NCBI RefSeq assembly: GCF_028583425.1 | Contig: NC_072794.1 | Coordinates: forward strand, 30,997,232-31,061,231 | From: Eublepharis macularius | Taxonomy: Eukaryota; Chordata; Lepidosauria; Squamata; Eublepharidae | Direction: 5' to 3' | Length of the DNA stretch: 64,000 nucleotides | Part shown: piece after piece, positions 1 to 10,779 of the stretch | How the letters are laid out: each line of letters starts with the position of its first letter | How positions within the stretch are numbered: the first letter of the stretch is position 1 | Made by a program: the position numbers and the translations under genes | Notes under the pieces: generated by a model | The model's database searches: none | Seen by the model: the letters and a program-made list of their open reading frames with translations, nothing else | Told to the model about the DNA's origin: nothing

Positions 1-695
1 TTAGAATAAGAGCTTATAATTGCAATGTCAAATGGTATTTCATATCATTTTACAATGTGTTAAATTACATATCAACTTACATCATGTTGCAGTGTATTAA
101 ATTGCTCTTTTCTGTCACCTAATATTAGATCAGCACAGCATCGCTGGATTAAAAAGCAAGCCTTATAGGAACAGAGAACCAAAACTGACTATATCTGTTT
201 ACTTACAGAGGCATCAGCTTGCCTCTTTTTTTGTTGTTGTTTAGCACTTTGTATTGCAAGAGCAAGCGAGTTCAGGAACAGCAAATAGATCAGGAATGAA
301 ACGAAATGGTGCTACTGAGGGACTGTAATATAGCCGTACCCGAAGCCACCTTCTCCAAGATTTAAGACATGGAATTCAGATCTGTGATTTCTTACCAGGA
401 TCACGGACCATTTCCGTCTTTATTTTTTTAAGTGTGTAATAATACGTTGACTAAGGCATTTGCTTGCACCAGCTCATACTTGAGATTGGGGAGCCACCTA
501 GTTTCCAATGAATGAAAGTCTCAGTTGTATTTGAGCCAAAAATACATGCTGCAGCCTTGTGTAGATTGGCTGGCCTAGCCAGTGGTGATAAATGCCTTTA
601 ATGGCAGGAAAGATTCATCCGAGAGACCCCCAGATCTGCTCTGCTTTGTAGTGGATTCCTTGTCAGTCCTACAGCCTCTCTTTCCTCTCTTCTAG
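1..695. other. ITPA intron 1 (3' part)
   Basis: AT-rich unique-looking sequence ending in a pyrimidine tract and AG at 694-695. No exon 1 coding motif, repeat or RNA was recognised. Confidence 0.7.
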
Positions 696-3600
696 GTCAT
701 TCAGATCCTAGGAGATTCCTTTCCATACAGACTGGTTGCAAAAAAAATAGACTGTAAGTTCCTGCTGCCTTCATATTCTGTCCCTAGGTGAATGTTGTCC
801 TGTATTCACCTCAGCCCTTTTCCTTCTGCAGTGCCTGAATACCAAGGGGAACCCGATGATATTTCTGTGCAGAAGTGCCAAGAAGCAGCTAAGCAGGTGC
901 CTTTTGTTCCTGATCTTGCCTTTCATACTGTACTGGAGAGCCTAAGGAATTCCATAATCTAATTTAGGGGCTCTTTATCTTGGTCTGGTTGTGATATCCT
1001 TGCTGTATTCTGTTTAACAGGTCCAGGGACCAGTTATAGTAGAAGACACCTGTTTGTGTTTCAACGCCCTTGGAGGGCTCCCAGGGCCATATATGTAAGT
1101 AGGAACTGAGGCACCCGCTCAGAACATTGGGGGGTGTATGAATTCTATTACTGCAGTTCTTCCTGATGTTTCCTATTCTGTCACTTCAAGCTTCACTTGG
1201 GGCAAGGAGCCAGGAGAGAAGGAAAGAAAGTGGATTTGGTGCTGTTAGAAGTCATTCTAAAACCCAAATAGTGTATAGCTGCCCTTTAAAATATTGGGCA
1301 GTATCCTACCACCCTGTGTACTGAAGGCAGAATTTTCCTGTGTTCTTCTCTTCTCCTGCAGCCTCAAGCCCTGGGAAAGATCATTCCCAGGGCCCTGGGG
1401 CCTGTGTGGAGGAATAGATCTGTGGGTTGGGGTTGCTGGAGTTCTGCAGCAAGATGTTGTTTTTCATCCCTTTGTCCCTTCTAACTCCATCCCACCAACC
1501 CACGTGGCTGTTTCTCTTCATGGGTATGATCCCCCCCCCTGCAGGGGGAGGCGGGAACAGGGAGGAATGCAGGAAGACTTCTATGCACAGATGTCTGGAT
1601 ACTACCAGTGTCTAAGGCTGAATTGTCTGCTTCCTAGTTTGCATCGCATGGAGTTTTTCTTTATTAAATATATGTCAAAACTCTTCATCAATGGATGATA
1701 GTTTGCATTGAAGTGACTGACCTGTCTCTGGGTTGTTAGATTCTAGACTGCTGGGGGGGGGGGGCGGGGAGACTGACCTTTGAATATTCTATTGGGTGGT
1801 TTCAGGAAGGGCCCTGCTCAGACGTGGCTTTGGGTTCATGTGTTAACTCTTTTGGAGAGAATGGAGAAAGCATTCCAAGACAATTTACTCCCCATTACGC
1901 ACATCTCTGTCTTGACTTCTCTTTGGATTTCGTGAATGCCATGCAAAGCAAAGAGCAGCTGAGGCAAAAATTTAACATGCCCTTGTTATTAGTTGCACTG
2001 GAAAATAATTTGCAAAATGTACCAAGTATGCAGCTTAGTTGTGCTGCCTCACAGACAGAGGACAGTGGATCTGAGTGCCTGACAGTGCAATTGCCCATCT
2101 GGCTTTCTTTTTCCTCCGGCATCATGGGGTGGGGGGAGGCAGAATCTGCTATGAAAGAGCCAGAACTGATAATGGTGGGGGTGGGCAATGGCTGTAACCT
2201 CTTTGGCGGTGTCAGCATTCCCATGGGCTTCCTGGTGTTCTTGCAGCACAGCTGACAAAGGATGTTCTCTTGTACCTGCCTCTTTGAAACGAACAAGAGT
2301 AAGGGAGGCACAAGAGTGATTTCCCAGGAGGTCAGTCCTGACAGGTGGATAGAAATTGCTCAGGCTTCCTTGCCACTGGAATGGTATTGGAAAGAATGAA
2401 GAAAACAATCTTGTGTTTGTCTTTTTGTTTCAGCAAATGGTTTCTGGAGAAGCTGAAACCAGAAGGTAATTCAGTCTGTGGCTGTGAAAACTGCCTGCTG
2501 CAGCGATAAAGACTCTCTCCTGCTGGACTGCTTGGTGGTTTATGAATTGTCTCATTGTATGCTACTTCGCCAAAACCTCCTACTGGAAAGCCAACTCGGT
2601 CTCCACAGAATTTCTAGTTGTGCTACCAATCCCATTCCTAGTTACCTTCCTGCTCTTCATTTCCTCTCCATCTTTAATTCTAAGCTGTCATGCTTTTCTT
2701 TTCCAATAGACCAGCAATTCCAAGCTTGGTGCTCAAAGGTGCTATGGTGCCTGCTGATGGGTTTCCTGCCCTCATGTGCCTCTTTCCCAAACCAAATAGC
2801 CAATCCCAGCATGCTTCTAGCTCATTGGAGCAGGAGGTGCTTCAGAAGAACCCAGGAGGCATCATGTCTGTTCCCACAGAGAGCACCCATTGGCATGCAG
2901 CCTTCTAATATTTTTGATTGGCTGAGTCCCTCCCTCATGGCAACCATGCCCACTTCCTGTTCTCAAAATAGGACTCATGGACTCAGCAAAACTAGAGATC
3001 CCTGTAATAGATTTTATCCTGGGGTAGCACTCTGATGTTTTCCATTTAACGGGCTTGCTACTGTCCCATTCCTACCCTACCACCAAAGTCTGTCCTCCTT
3101 CCTTAGTGAGGTCTTTTTCTTTCTTTTTCAGCTTTGATAGTTACTTTTTAACAGAATTCTGGAGAGATTTATATATCTGCTCCAGGTCTGCATCTGATTC
3201 AGCGCTAACGTACCATCTTGGCAAAAATGGCCACAGTTTTCTTTTTGAGAGAGATGTCTCAGTCCCAATCAAGCCATTTGATATGATCATACATTCCGTT
3301 GAGCCACTTGTCAAATCTAAAAAAAAAGCTAAACAGCCCTTGTTTCCTCTGCCACTGAGGCAGCAATGCATGCTGGGATGGATGTGGAAACAATTGGATC
3401 CCAGGGACGAATATGGCCTGGGAAGAGTCTCAACGAGGTTATCTTGGAATCATTTACTATGCTTTGACTCACGTTATTGTTGGGAGATGTGGAAGGCTTA
3501 CCTAGGTTCCAAAATGTGCCTACTTCTCTTGATTTCAGTGTAAATATCTCTCCAAAAGAAATCTTCTGATACGCCTCTTCCTGTGGCTTAGGTCTGTACA

Positions 3601-4749
3601 AACTGTTGGCAGGATATGAAGACAAGTCTGCGTATGCCCTCTGCACTTTTGCCTTCAGCACGGGGAATCCAGAGGACCCAGTGAAGTTATTCAAAGGTCA
3701 GACTCATGTGAGTACCAGATGGCTGTGCCAAAAAAAAATTGGTTTGGGTGTATCTGAAATGGATATGAATGGTATACCTGCTGAGCAAATCTGCCTTTTA
3801 TTTCCAAACATGTGGCCTGTCGAAGACATTGAATTGAAAGTTACAGACACAGCCTAGTTCTCAAGATCTTTCCCTTTATGCATTCACCTGTAGGGACACA
3901 TAGTTGATCCAAGAGGGCCCAGAGACTTCGGATGGGATCCATGCTTCCAGCCGGAAGGGTATGACCAAACGTAAGTGTCTGCTTGCTTGCTTTGCAGTTT
4001 TAAACAGTTACAATTGCTAGGGCTAACCAGGCCATTTGGTGTGCTGCAGCCTCAAGGAAGATGCCAACTCTGTTCCAGGGAAATTCCAGCTGTGCCCTGT
4101 AACTATTTACAAGAATGCTTATTTTATAAGGAATATCCTGGATTCTCTTGCTTTAGCTGAATGGCATTTTGGAGGAGTTTGTGATCATTGCAACTCTTGC
4201 AAAGCAGTCCTAAGCAGAATTGCCCCCTTCTAAACTCATTGACTTCATTGGGTTGAGAAGGGTGTAAACTCTCTTTAGGATTGCGCAGTTGGCAGCACAG
4301 ATGTTCCATATATTCTGTTCCAAGATGTCCAAAGGGAAATGCAGGACACATAGCAGAATTGTTTTTAGCTTGAAGGGGCGATGTTTATTAATTTATAGTC
4401 CACCTTTTCTCACTTTCTCATTGAGATCCAAGGCGGATTACAACAATGCGACTGAAAATACAACATAATTGACAGCTAGGACATTCACCGTGTAAAGAAC
4501 AACAATTAGGACATTCAGGGAAACAGATACGGTGCCATGTAAAATAATTTATTATAATTGTGAACAAGTTAGTGAGCGGTCAAGGAATTCCAGCTTCACT
4601 TGGTTGTGTTCCTTTTGTTGGCTGTTCCTAGGTATGCTGAGTTGCCAAAGTCTGTGAAGAACTCAATCTCTCACCGTTACAAAGCCCTGAACGAACTGTC
4701 TACTTACTTTGTTCAGCAGCACAAAAAGGCTACAGCTGGTTCCAGTTAG
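696..4749 (+). CDS. ITPA: Inosine triphosphate pyrophosphatase, exons 2-8 (5' partial)
   Basis: Cytosolic homodimeric enzyme that hydrolyses ITP, dITP and XTP to monophosphates, cleansing the nucleotide pool (known for the family). Seven coding exons are read with GT-AG junctions and consistent phase: 696-753, 832-896, 1021-1094, 2434-2465, 3592-3707, 3894-3970 and 4632-4749 (stop TAG 4747-4749). They give 179 residues aligning to human ITPA from VVQILGDKF to the end. Visible family motifs are [37 protein letters not shown] and the SHR motif ([10 protein letters not shown]). The proline equivalent to human Pro32 is kept (GDSFPYRL). Exon 1, encoding the N-terminal nucleotide-binding segment with TGNAKK, is not in the window; intron 1 runs off the left edge. 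The C-terminus is slightly longer than in human. No break is seen, so this is an intact gene and not a retrocopy. Confidence 0.96.
1095..3591. other. ITPA introns 4 and 5 around the 32-nt exon 2434-2465
   Basis: Two introns of about 1.3 and 1.1 kb flank a micro-exon. They contain short homopolymers, including a G-run near 1751-1763, but no recognised repeat. Open frames here are chance translations. Confidence 0.6.
4204..4287. repeat. Palindromic MITE-like repeat (about 85 bp family), old copy
   Basis: Lies in the last ITPA intron. The ends read gcagtcctaagcag and aggattgcgc, the diverged inverted termini of a family seen at least eight times in this window. The middle carries the family's diverged 'cattga..tcaatg' centre. 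Confidence 0.6.
4373..4560 (-). repeat. Antisense 3' end of a retroposon (squamate LINE/SINE tail)
   Basis: On the + strand it begins with 'tttattaatttatagtccacc' style sequence and 'gatccaaggcggattacaac', the reverse of the common reptile retroposon tail (gtaagccgctttgg..., ending near a poly-A). It lies in the last ITPA intron. The family is uncertain. Confidence 0.5.
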
Positions 4750-4850
4750 CCTGCCTGGGGTTTGGGGGTGGGTGGATATGTGGGTTTTGTTCCGAAAATT
4801 CTGTGTGAAATGCGAGATTAGCGTTTGGCTGTTTGTACATATCCATGCCT

Positions 4851-4856
4851 AATAAA
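4851..4856 (+). terminator. ITPA: ITPA polyadenylation signal AATAAA
   Basis: A canonical AATAAA sits about 100 nt after the ITPA stop codon. Further AATAAA hexamers occur near 5038 and 5116 and could be alternative sites. Confidence 0.7.
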
Positions 4857-5407
4857 GCTGCTTCTTATAACGATAACGTGTGTCAGGCGTTGCTGTTGCT
4901 GAAGAAGGATTTGCAAAAATGGTGTATCAAACGTGAAAAATTGAGGCTTACACTAGGGGGCGCCACGGGAATTGAAGACATGCTAGCATACACAAAGCAT
5001 CGCTAGAATAGGGTCCTGGCTGTTTATAAATTAAAAAAATAAACACTGTGTTGGGGTGTGTGACTCAAAGAAAACTGCAGGTAGAAACACCTTTGTAAGT
5101 ATTCCCACCTTGTGAAAAATAAAGTTCAGAAACATACACTCCCTACTCAGTTGTATTGCTCAGCGAATTGCAAGCGGTCTGAATGTCGTACCTCCCTGCC
5201 CCCTGCCCAGTAGCACTCTGAATACTGGGCAATTGATTTCTAAGCAACCAAAATGTAAGGGAAGCAGGGGAGAATGGAGCCCACATCCTGATACAAACTC
5301 GGAATGTTGTTTTTCTGCAGTTGTCAGACTTTTGTGTGATGGCTTGCACCCATCCTTACAGCACCCATCCTTGACATCCGTTCAGAAGCATGGCCAGCTT
5401 TGACTTA

Positions 5408-5473
5408 CAGTGAAATCCTAAGCAGTTACTCCTGTCTAAGCCAATTGAAATCACTCTGCTTAGGATTTCACTG
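5408..5473. repeat. Palindromic MITE-like repeat, short copy with perfect ends
   Basis: A 66-bp element whose first 18 bases (cagtgaaatcctaagcag) are exactly the reverse complement of its last 18. It is the shortest member of the dispersed palindrome family and lies about 660 bp past the ITPA stop. Confidence 0.7.
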
Positions 5474-6480
5474 TTACCTGCCTAGATGCTTAATCCAGGC
5501 AATAGGACATTAGTATCTAACTAAACTTTTTGTTGTTTAGGTTTAGAATATGAATATAAACTAGTTTCACTGTCTTGGCTTTCCACTTAAAGACCTGAGG
5601 AAGTGTAGTTCTTTCAGCTATGGTATGCAGCCTTGCGAGAATCTTCACAGATCACCTAGGCTGGGTATGACTTGTTTTAAATTCATTTAAGGCCAGATCC
5701 AGTTTTCTGAAAATGATGAAAAAAACAGGACTCTTTCTGTGCTCCTATACCTTTCAACAAGGTTTGTGGAAATGTTCCCAAGCCCAAGGTTGTGATCCCA
5801 AACCCTTTCCAGATAGGCTACCTTGCTTGTGGTTGAAGCTTTGGTTTAGATGAGCATTCTGCCTGGAAGCAGAGTTTCTTTTCACTCTCTTTCCTGGTAC
5901 CTGTTTTTCAACTAATCTTAAGTTTGCAGTTGAGTTTGCACCTTGCATGGTGGAGCCAACTCCAGTTAAAAGCAACTCTTTTCTGATTTAAAATTAGAGA
6001 CACTAGATCCATATACACACGCCAACTATTGTTATTTTGCTGTTTAAAACTATTTGTGTGCCCCTCTCTTTAACACATAGCCTGTGACTTCCAAACTTTA
6101 AAAAACCTTTTAGGTTGCCTGTTTTTTGGCTATATTTTATAGGGGATAAGAGTGATGAAAAGATGAGGAACAGGCTTAAAAATAAACAGGTATGGTGTTA
6201 TAACATCTGGCCAGGCTGCTCCAAAGATCAAGTTTCAACTCTAACTTATATATCTTTGCTTTCACTTGCAAGCACAAACATTTGCCAGTTGGGACAGGCT
6301 GAGCACCCTGTGAGCCTGAGCAGTCTTTCTTAAACAGCAAATTTCTTACCTTCATTATTTTCAGAGAACTGTTTAAATGGAAACAATCAGCTGAAGATAT
6401 AGAAGCTATTCTCAATCTTAGGGCAAACTTCTACAAAAAGAACAGAAAGAGTCTTTCCCGTATTTTACGCTGCATATATG
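5474..6480. other. Intergenic, no recognised feature
   Basis: Mixed unique-looking sequence between ITPA and the first SINE cluster. Open frames of 60-80 codons show no family signature. Confidence 0.5.
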
Positions 6481-6655
6481 AAGCTAACTTATCGTATAAG
6501 ACGATTGGTCCATTACCCCAGGGTTGTCTGCTGCGATTTCCCCCTTTGATTTTCCCCACCACCACCTTTTTAAAGGAAGGATTGAACCTAGGATCTGCTG
6601 CATGTAGGGCATCTTCTCAAGCCTTCTATGGAGCACTGCGTCAGCCAGCCATCAG
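6481..6655 (-). repeat. tRNA-Ala-like SINE, degraded
   Basis: The + strand contains 'ttggtccatt' and 'ggattgaacctaggatctgctgcatg', the complement of an Ala-type tRNA head (B box ggttcaatcc). The same body pattern recurs at 17280-17470 and 36390-36537. Heavily diverged. Confidence 0.5.
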
Positions 6656-6854
6656 TGTAATTTAAAGCAGGTGCCCATGGGTGCCATAGTACCTGTCAAC
6701 ACCTTTCCTGGCATCTCTCAAGTGTTCTTAGAAAGCAGGTGGGGCCACCCACCCACCCCACTTAGGAAACTGCTATGGTCTGTCTAGTTGGTTACAAGGC
6801 AGCACATGTATTCACATGTCTGTGCACTAGAATCTAGATAGAACACAACTGTTT

Positions 6855-7075
6855 CCAGTGTTGTGCAGTAGTCAAGATACCGGTCTAGAATCCAGGAGAC
6901 CCACGTCACGTTCCTCATTCTGCCATTGAAAGGTTGCTGGGTCAGTCACACACTTCGCTTAAATTACCTTACAGGGTTGTGGGGAGGCGAGGAGACCAAC
7001 GTAAGCCATTTTGGATCCCCATGAAGGAGAAAGGTGAGGCCATAAATGAAGTAAACTAAAATCAACTATTTAACT
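6855..7075 (+). repeat. tRNA-derived SINE (reptile), old copy
   Basis: Shows the order tRNA-like head (gtgcagtagtcaagat..., gagacccacg), 'ttgctgggtcagtcac', 'cttacagggttgtgggg' and tail 'gtaagccattttggatccc...aaatgaagtaaa'. This is the organisation of the abundant reptile tRNA SINE. Confidence 0.7.
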
Positions 7076-7334
7076 ACAGACCCTAGGGAGGAATTCTGAT
7101 GCCCATTTAATAAAATATAAAGCAGCACTAAAGCTAAAATGGGGCGGGGGTGGAGAGTGACTTAGCAGAAAAGGTGCTGTCTATATGTGCCACCCTCTCT
7201 TCAGTTGTATTGCTTAGTGAATTGCAGGTGATCTTAATGCCATAAATCTCCAGTGCTGTCACTACAAGAAGACAGATCCTGCAGAGGCGCTACCTCTGGA
7301 ACTTCGTACCATTCTTTTAATTGAACATTTCCAG

Positions 7335-7595
7335 TATAATAATAATAACAACATTCAATTTATATACTGCCCTTCAGGATGACTTAACACCCACTCAGAG
7401 CAGTTTACAAAGTATGTTGTTATTATCCCCACAACAAAACACCCTGTGAGGTGGGTGGGGCTGAGAGCTAGAAGCTGTGACTGACCCAAGGTCACCCAGC
7501 TGGCTTCAAGTGGAGAAGTGAGGAATCAAACCCGGTTCTCCAGACCGGAGTCCTGCCGCTCTTAACCACTACAGCAAACTGCCTCTCAAGTTTGG
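7335..7595 (-). repeat. tRNA-derived SINE, minus strand
   Basis: Reverse orientation: tail 'caatttatatactgcccttcagg' and 'cactcagagcagtttacaaag' first, then 'gtcacccagctggcttcaag', ending in the complement of a tRNA-like head (aatcaaacccggttctcc...cttaaccactaca). It is the same subfamily as 26895-27060 and 38628-38887. Confidence 0.75.
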
Positions 7596-7752
7596 AATCA
7601 GCATTACAAAATGTGCTAGTGAGCACTGACTGAGTTTTCATTTTTGAAATAATTTTGAGTTCTCCACAGATCTGCCTCCTTTATAACTTTCATAAATTCT
7701 TTTGTCAACATGTGAGCATAATGATTTTATTTTTGGGAATAGCCACTGAGTA

Positions 7753-7936
7753 GGGTTGCCAACCTCCAGCTGAGGCCTGGAGTTCTTCCAGAATTTCAAC
7801 TGATCTCCAGACTACAGAGATCAGTTGCCCCCTGGAGGAAATGGCAACATCACATCCCCAGTGAGTTCCCCAAACTCCCATCCTTCCCACACAGTGTCAC
7901 CAAATCTCCAGATATCCCAAGCTAGAGTGGCAACCG
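7753..7936. mobile_element. MITE with GGGTTGCCA termini, TA-flanked
   Basis: Starts gggttgccaacctccag and ends gtggcaaccg, flanked by TA on both sides (7751-7752, 7937-7938). TA duplication and short inverted ends suggest a Tc1/mariner-type non-autonomous element. Sister copies lie at 13102-13310, 38978-39192, 52584-52797 and 54411-54502. Confidence 0.65.
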
Positions 7937-8334
7937 TAGGAAGAGTTAAGTAGAAAGTCAGTAGCTCTGAGAGAATGGAAACACCTAAAAGCCTCAAGAA
8001 AATCTAATCATGTTTGCTGCTAAAGAGTTGGGTGGTTAGTTCAAAACAGGAATTCAGCCTCTCCTGGTCCAATAGAAGCAACCCAGAGCAGCAGGAGCCC
8101 ATTAACACCCATTCGCTGACAGGCCTGGAGAAGAAACTTGATTGTTCTTCAGCAGGAATTGGGGTCACTCAGTGCTTAATTTTACAGACAGTAAAATGGG
8201 TTTAAGAAGTCACCTTTTTGTGTCTAACCCAGCTGAGCTGGCAGATACAAAGAACCCCACCACCTGCTCATCACTTTTATGTACGGGGCTAACAGTGCTC
8301 AAGTCCTGTGCATCTTCCTTCCTTGTCTCACATA

Positions 8335-8788
8335 AGAAGTGCCTTGGAGACCAATGGCCCATCTAGTCCAACCTCCCATTTCAACAGTGGCCACTCCGTT
8401 GCCCTGAAAGACCAACAGAATCTAAGGCCTGCCTCAGATATTGCCTCCTGGCACTGGTACTCAAAGGCTTACTGTCTCTGGATGTGAAGGTTTCCTTTTG
8501 TCCTATAGGCCTCTCCTCCTCCAAGAATCTATTTAACCCCCTCTTAAAGCCATTTGTGCTCCTGGCCATCACTTCCTACATTGGTGGTGAATTCCACAAA
8601 TTAATTACTTCTTGGATGCAGAAGTACTTTGTTTTGTCCATCTTGAATCTGTTGTTCAATCAGTTTTGTTCGGTACCCCTGAGATCTTGTATTATGGGAG
8701 AGAGACAAAAAGTTTCCTATATTCCTTTTCTCCACCTCATGCATCATATGAACTACATCACCCCCCCAGCTGTTGTTTTTTTCTAAAC
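8335..8788. repeat. CR1/L3-like interspersed repeat, 5' part (interrupted)
   Basis: Carries the phrase pattern 'ggcccatctagtccaacctc', 'gcctcctggcactgg', 'aaccccctcttaaagccat', 'ggtgaattccacaaattaat' and 'gaagtacttt', typical of old amniote CR1-clade retroposon copies (usual orientation antisense). It continues after a young Penelope-like insertion at 10310-10425. Exact family not certain. Confidence 0.55.
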
Positions 8789-8801
8789 TGAGTTGTCCTA
8801 T
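8789..8801. repeat. Left target-site duplication of the Penelope-like element
   Basis: tgagttgtcctat, repeated exactly at 10297-10309. The first three bases are ambiguous with the end of the right arm. Confidence 0.85.
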
Positions 8802-10296
8802 ATCCAGAGGAGTTAGCCGTGTTAGTCTGTAGTAGCAAAATCAAAAAGAGTCCAGTAGCACCTTTAAGACTAACCAATTTTATTATAGCATAAGCTTTCG
8901 AGAATCAAGTTCTCTTCGTCAGATGCCTGATCAAAACTGGGCAGATACAGAAGAGGAGGGGGAAAGAGAGGGAAGGAGGGGAGCATAAATCACAAGAAGG
9001 CAGAATGCAATTAGCATAGAGGCAATCAAAACATTCCTTTGCTTGGAAATGTAAACATTTCCTTTTGGTGTGCAGTCAGTTTGTAGCAGTGAAGGTATCC
9101 AATTCCTATGTAGTATAAGTCTTCGGTAACCACAGCTCTCCCTGCCAGTTGCATCTGACAAAGAGAACTGTGGTCCCCGAAAGCTCACACCAGGCGTCAC
9201 TGGGCTCCCCCAGATCACGCCTCTGTAAAGAGAATCTGTTACCTGTGGTAATGTGATAACCATTCATAGTCTCTATTCAGTCCCCGCTTGACAGAGTCAA
9301 ATTTGCATATGAATTCCAATTCAGCAGCCTCCCGTTGGATTTTGTTTTTGAAAGGTTTCTGTTGAACCACAGCGACCTTTAAGTCTTTGGTGGAATGTCC
9401 TGGTAGATTGAAATGTTCTCCCACTGGTTTTTGGACGTTTCCATTTCTAATGTCAGATTTGTGTCCATTTAAGGCCTTGTACACCAATATCCCACATGCA
9501 GATGGATTGCAAGCCATACGGAATATTATCCCGGACAAAACCACAGCAAACCTCGCCACTGAACTTTGTCACTTCGCTCATCCTCCAATCTGATATATGC
9601 CCTCATGTGCCAACAATGTCCCTCTGCTCTGTACATTGGACAAACCAGCCAACCTCTACGCAAAAGAATAAATGGACACAAATCTGACATTAGAAATGGA
9701 AACGTCCAAAAACCAGTGGGAGAACATTTCAATCTACCAGGACATTCCACCAAAGACTTAAAGGTCGCTGTGGTTCAACAGAAACCTTTCAAAAACAAAA
9801 TCCAACGGGAGGCTGCTGAATTGGAATTCATATGCAAATTTGACTCTGTCAAGCGGGGACTGAATAGAGACTATGAATGGTTATCACATTACCACAGGTA
9901 ACAGATTCTCTTTACAGAGGCGTGATCTGGGGGAGCCCAGTGACGCCTGGTGTGAGCTTTCGGGGACCACAGTTCTCTTTGTCAGATGCAACTGGCAGGG
10001 AGAGCTGTGGTTACCGAAGACTTATACTACATAGGAATTGGATACCTTCACTGCTACAAACTGACTGCACACCAAAAGGAAATGTTTACATTTCCAAGCA
10101 AAGGAATGTTTTGATTGCCTCTATGCTAATTGCATTCTGCCTTCTTGTGATTTATGCTCCCCTCCTTCCCTCTCTTTCCCCCTCCTCTTCTGTATCTGCC
10201 CAGTTTTGATCAGGCATCTGACGAAGAGAACTTGATTCTCGAAAGCTTATGCTATAATAAAATTGGTTAGTCTTAAAGGTGCTACTGGACTCTTTT
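8802..10296 (+). mobile_element. Penelope-like element with 631-bp inverted arms
   Basis: Arms 8841-9471 and 9669-10299 are reverse complements of equal length with no difference noticed by eye. About 197 bp of single-copy sequence lies between them. A 39-nt tail (8802-8840) is present only on the left. A 13-bp duplication tgagttgtcctat flanks it (8789-8801 and 10297-10309). The right-hand + strand frame (9566-9901) encodes a GIY-YIG-type endonuclease end: ALYIGQTSQPLRKRINGHKS, then GEHFNLPGHS. The centre encodes LYTNIPHADGLQAI, a reverse transcriptase palm piece typical of Penelope. The left arm encodes the same endonuclease end on the - strand. It is a truncated, non-autonomous dimer-like insertion of a PLE and appears very young. 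Confidence 0.9.
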
Positions 10297-10309
10297 TGAG
10301 TTGTCCTAT
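10297..10309. repeat. Right target-site duplication of the Penelope-like element
   Basis: Exact second copy of tgagttgtcctat. The interrupted CR1-like repeat resumes immediately after it. Confidence 0.85.
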
Positions 10310-10425
10310 GGTATTCTTTCCTCATAGGAAAGGGGCTCCACCTCTTAATTATGTCGATCAACGTCTTCTGCACTTTTTCCAGCTCTGCAATATCCTTTTT
10401 GAGGTTCAGCAACCACAACTACACC
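10310..10425. repeat. CR1/L3-like interspersed repeat, 3' part
   Basis: Continues the repeat broken at 8801: 'tcctcataggaaaggggctcc', then 'ttctgcactttttccagctctgcaatatcc'. These phrases follow the upstream part in intact copies of this repeat family. Confidence 0.55.
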
Positions 10426-10687
10426 TAATCATCACTTGGGGTTTCCACAAACTGATTTCTCATAGGGGGCCTGTAAGACTGGAATTCATGACAAAATAAA
10501 TACTTCTGCAGAAAGCCTCCCAGTGAAATAACTGCAATGCAAATTATCCTCATTTCAAGAGAGTCAAAAACAAGAGGAAGAAAAAAAAATCAGCTGCTGA
10601 CAACAGGCTGAGCAAGAACCAGCTGCAGCCCACGCTCTTGCCAACCTACCTCTCCCCCAAAGAGGAGGAATTGTTGACTGCGCAACT

Positions 10688-10779
10688 GGCAGCACCATCC
10701 TAAACAGGGTTAAACCTTCCTAAGCCCGTTAACTTCAATTAACTTACAAGGGTGTGACTCTACTTAGAATGGCACTGCT
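10688..10779. repeat. Palindromic MITE-like repeat, old copy
   Basis: Ends read agcaccatcctaaacag and cttagaatggcactgct, diverged inverted termini of the roughly 85-bp palindrome family. Confidence 0.6.

Noticed and set aside
1294-3543. Several open frames of 120-185 codons inside ITPA introns
   Set aside because: They overlap real introns, lack domain signatures and conflict with the clear ITPA exons on the same strand.
8931-10209. Mirror-image open frames on both strands as host genes
   Set aside because: They are the two arms of one Penelope-like element. The GIY-YIG and reverse-transcriptase motifs identify them.
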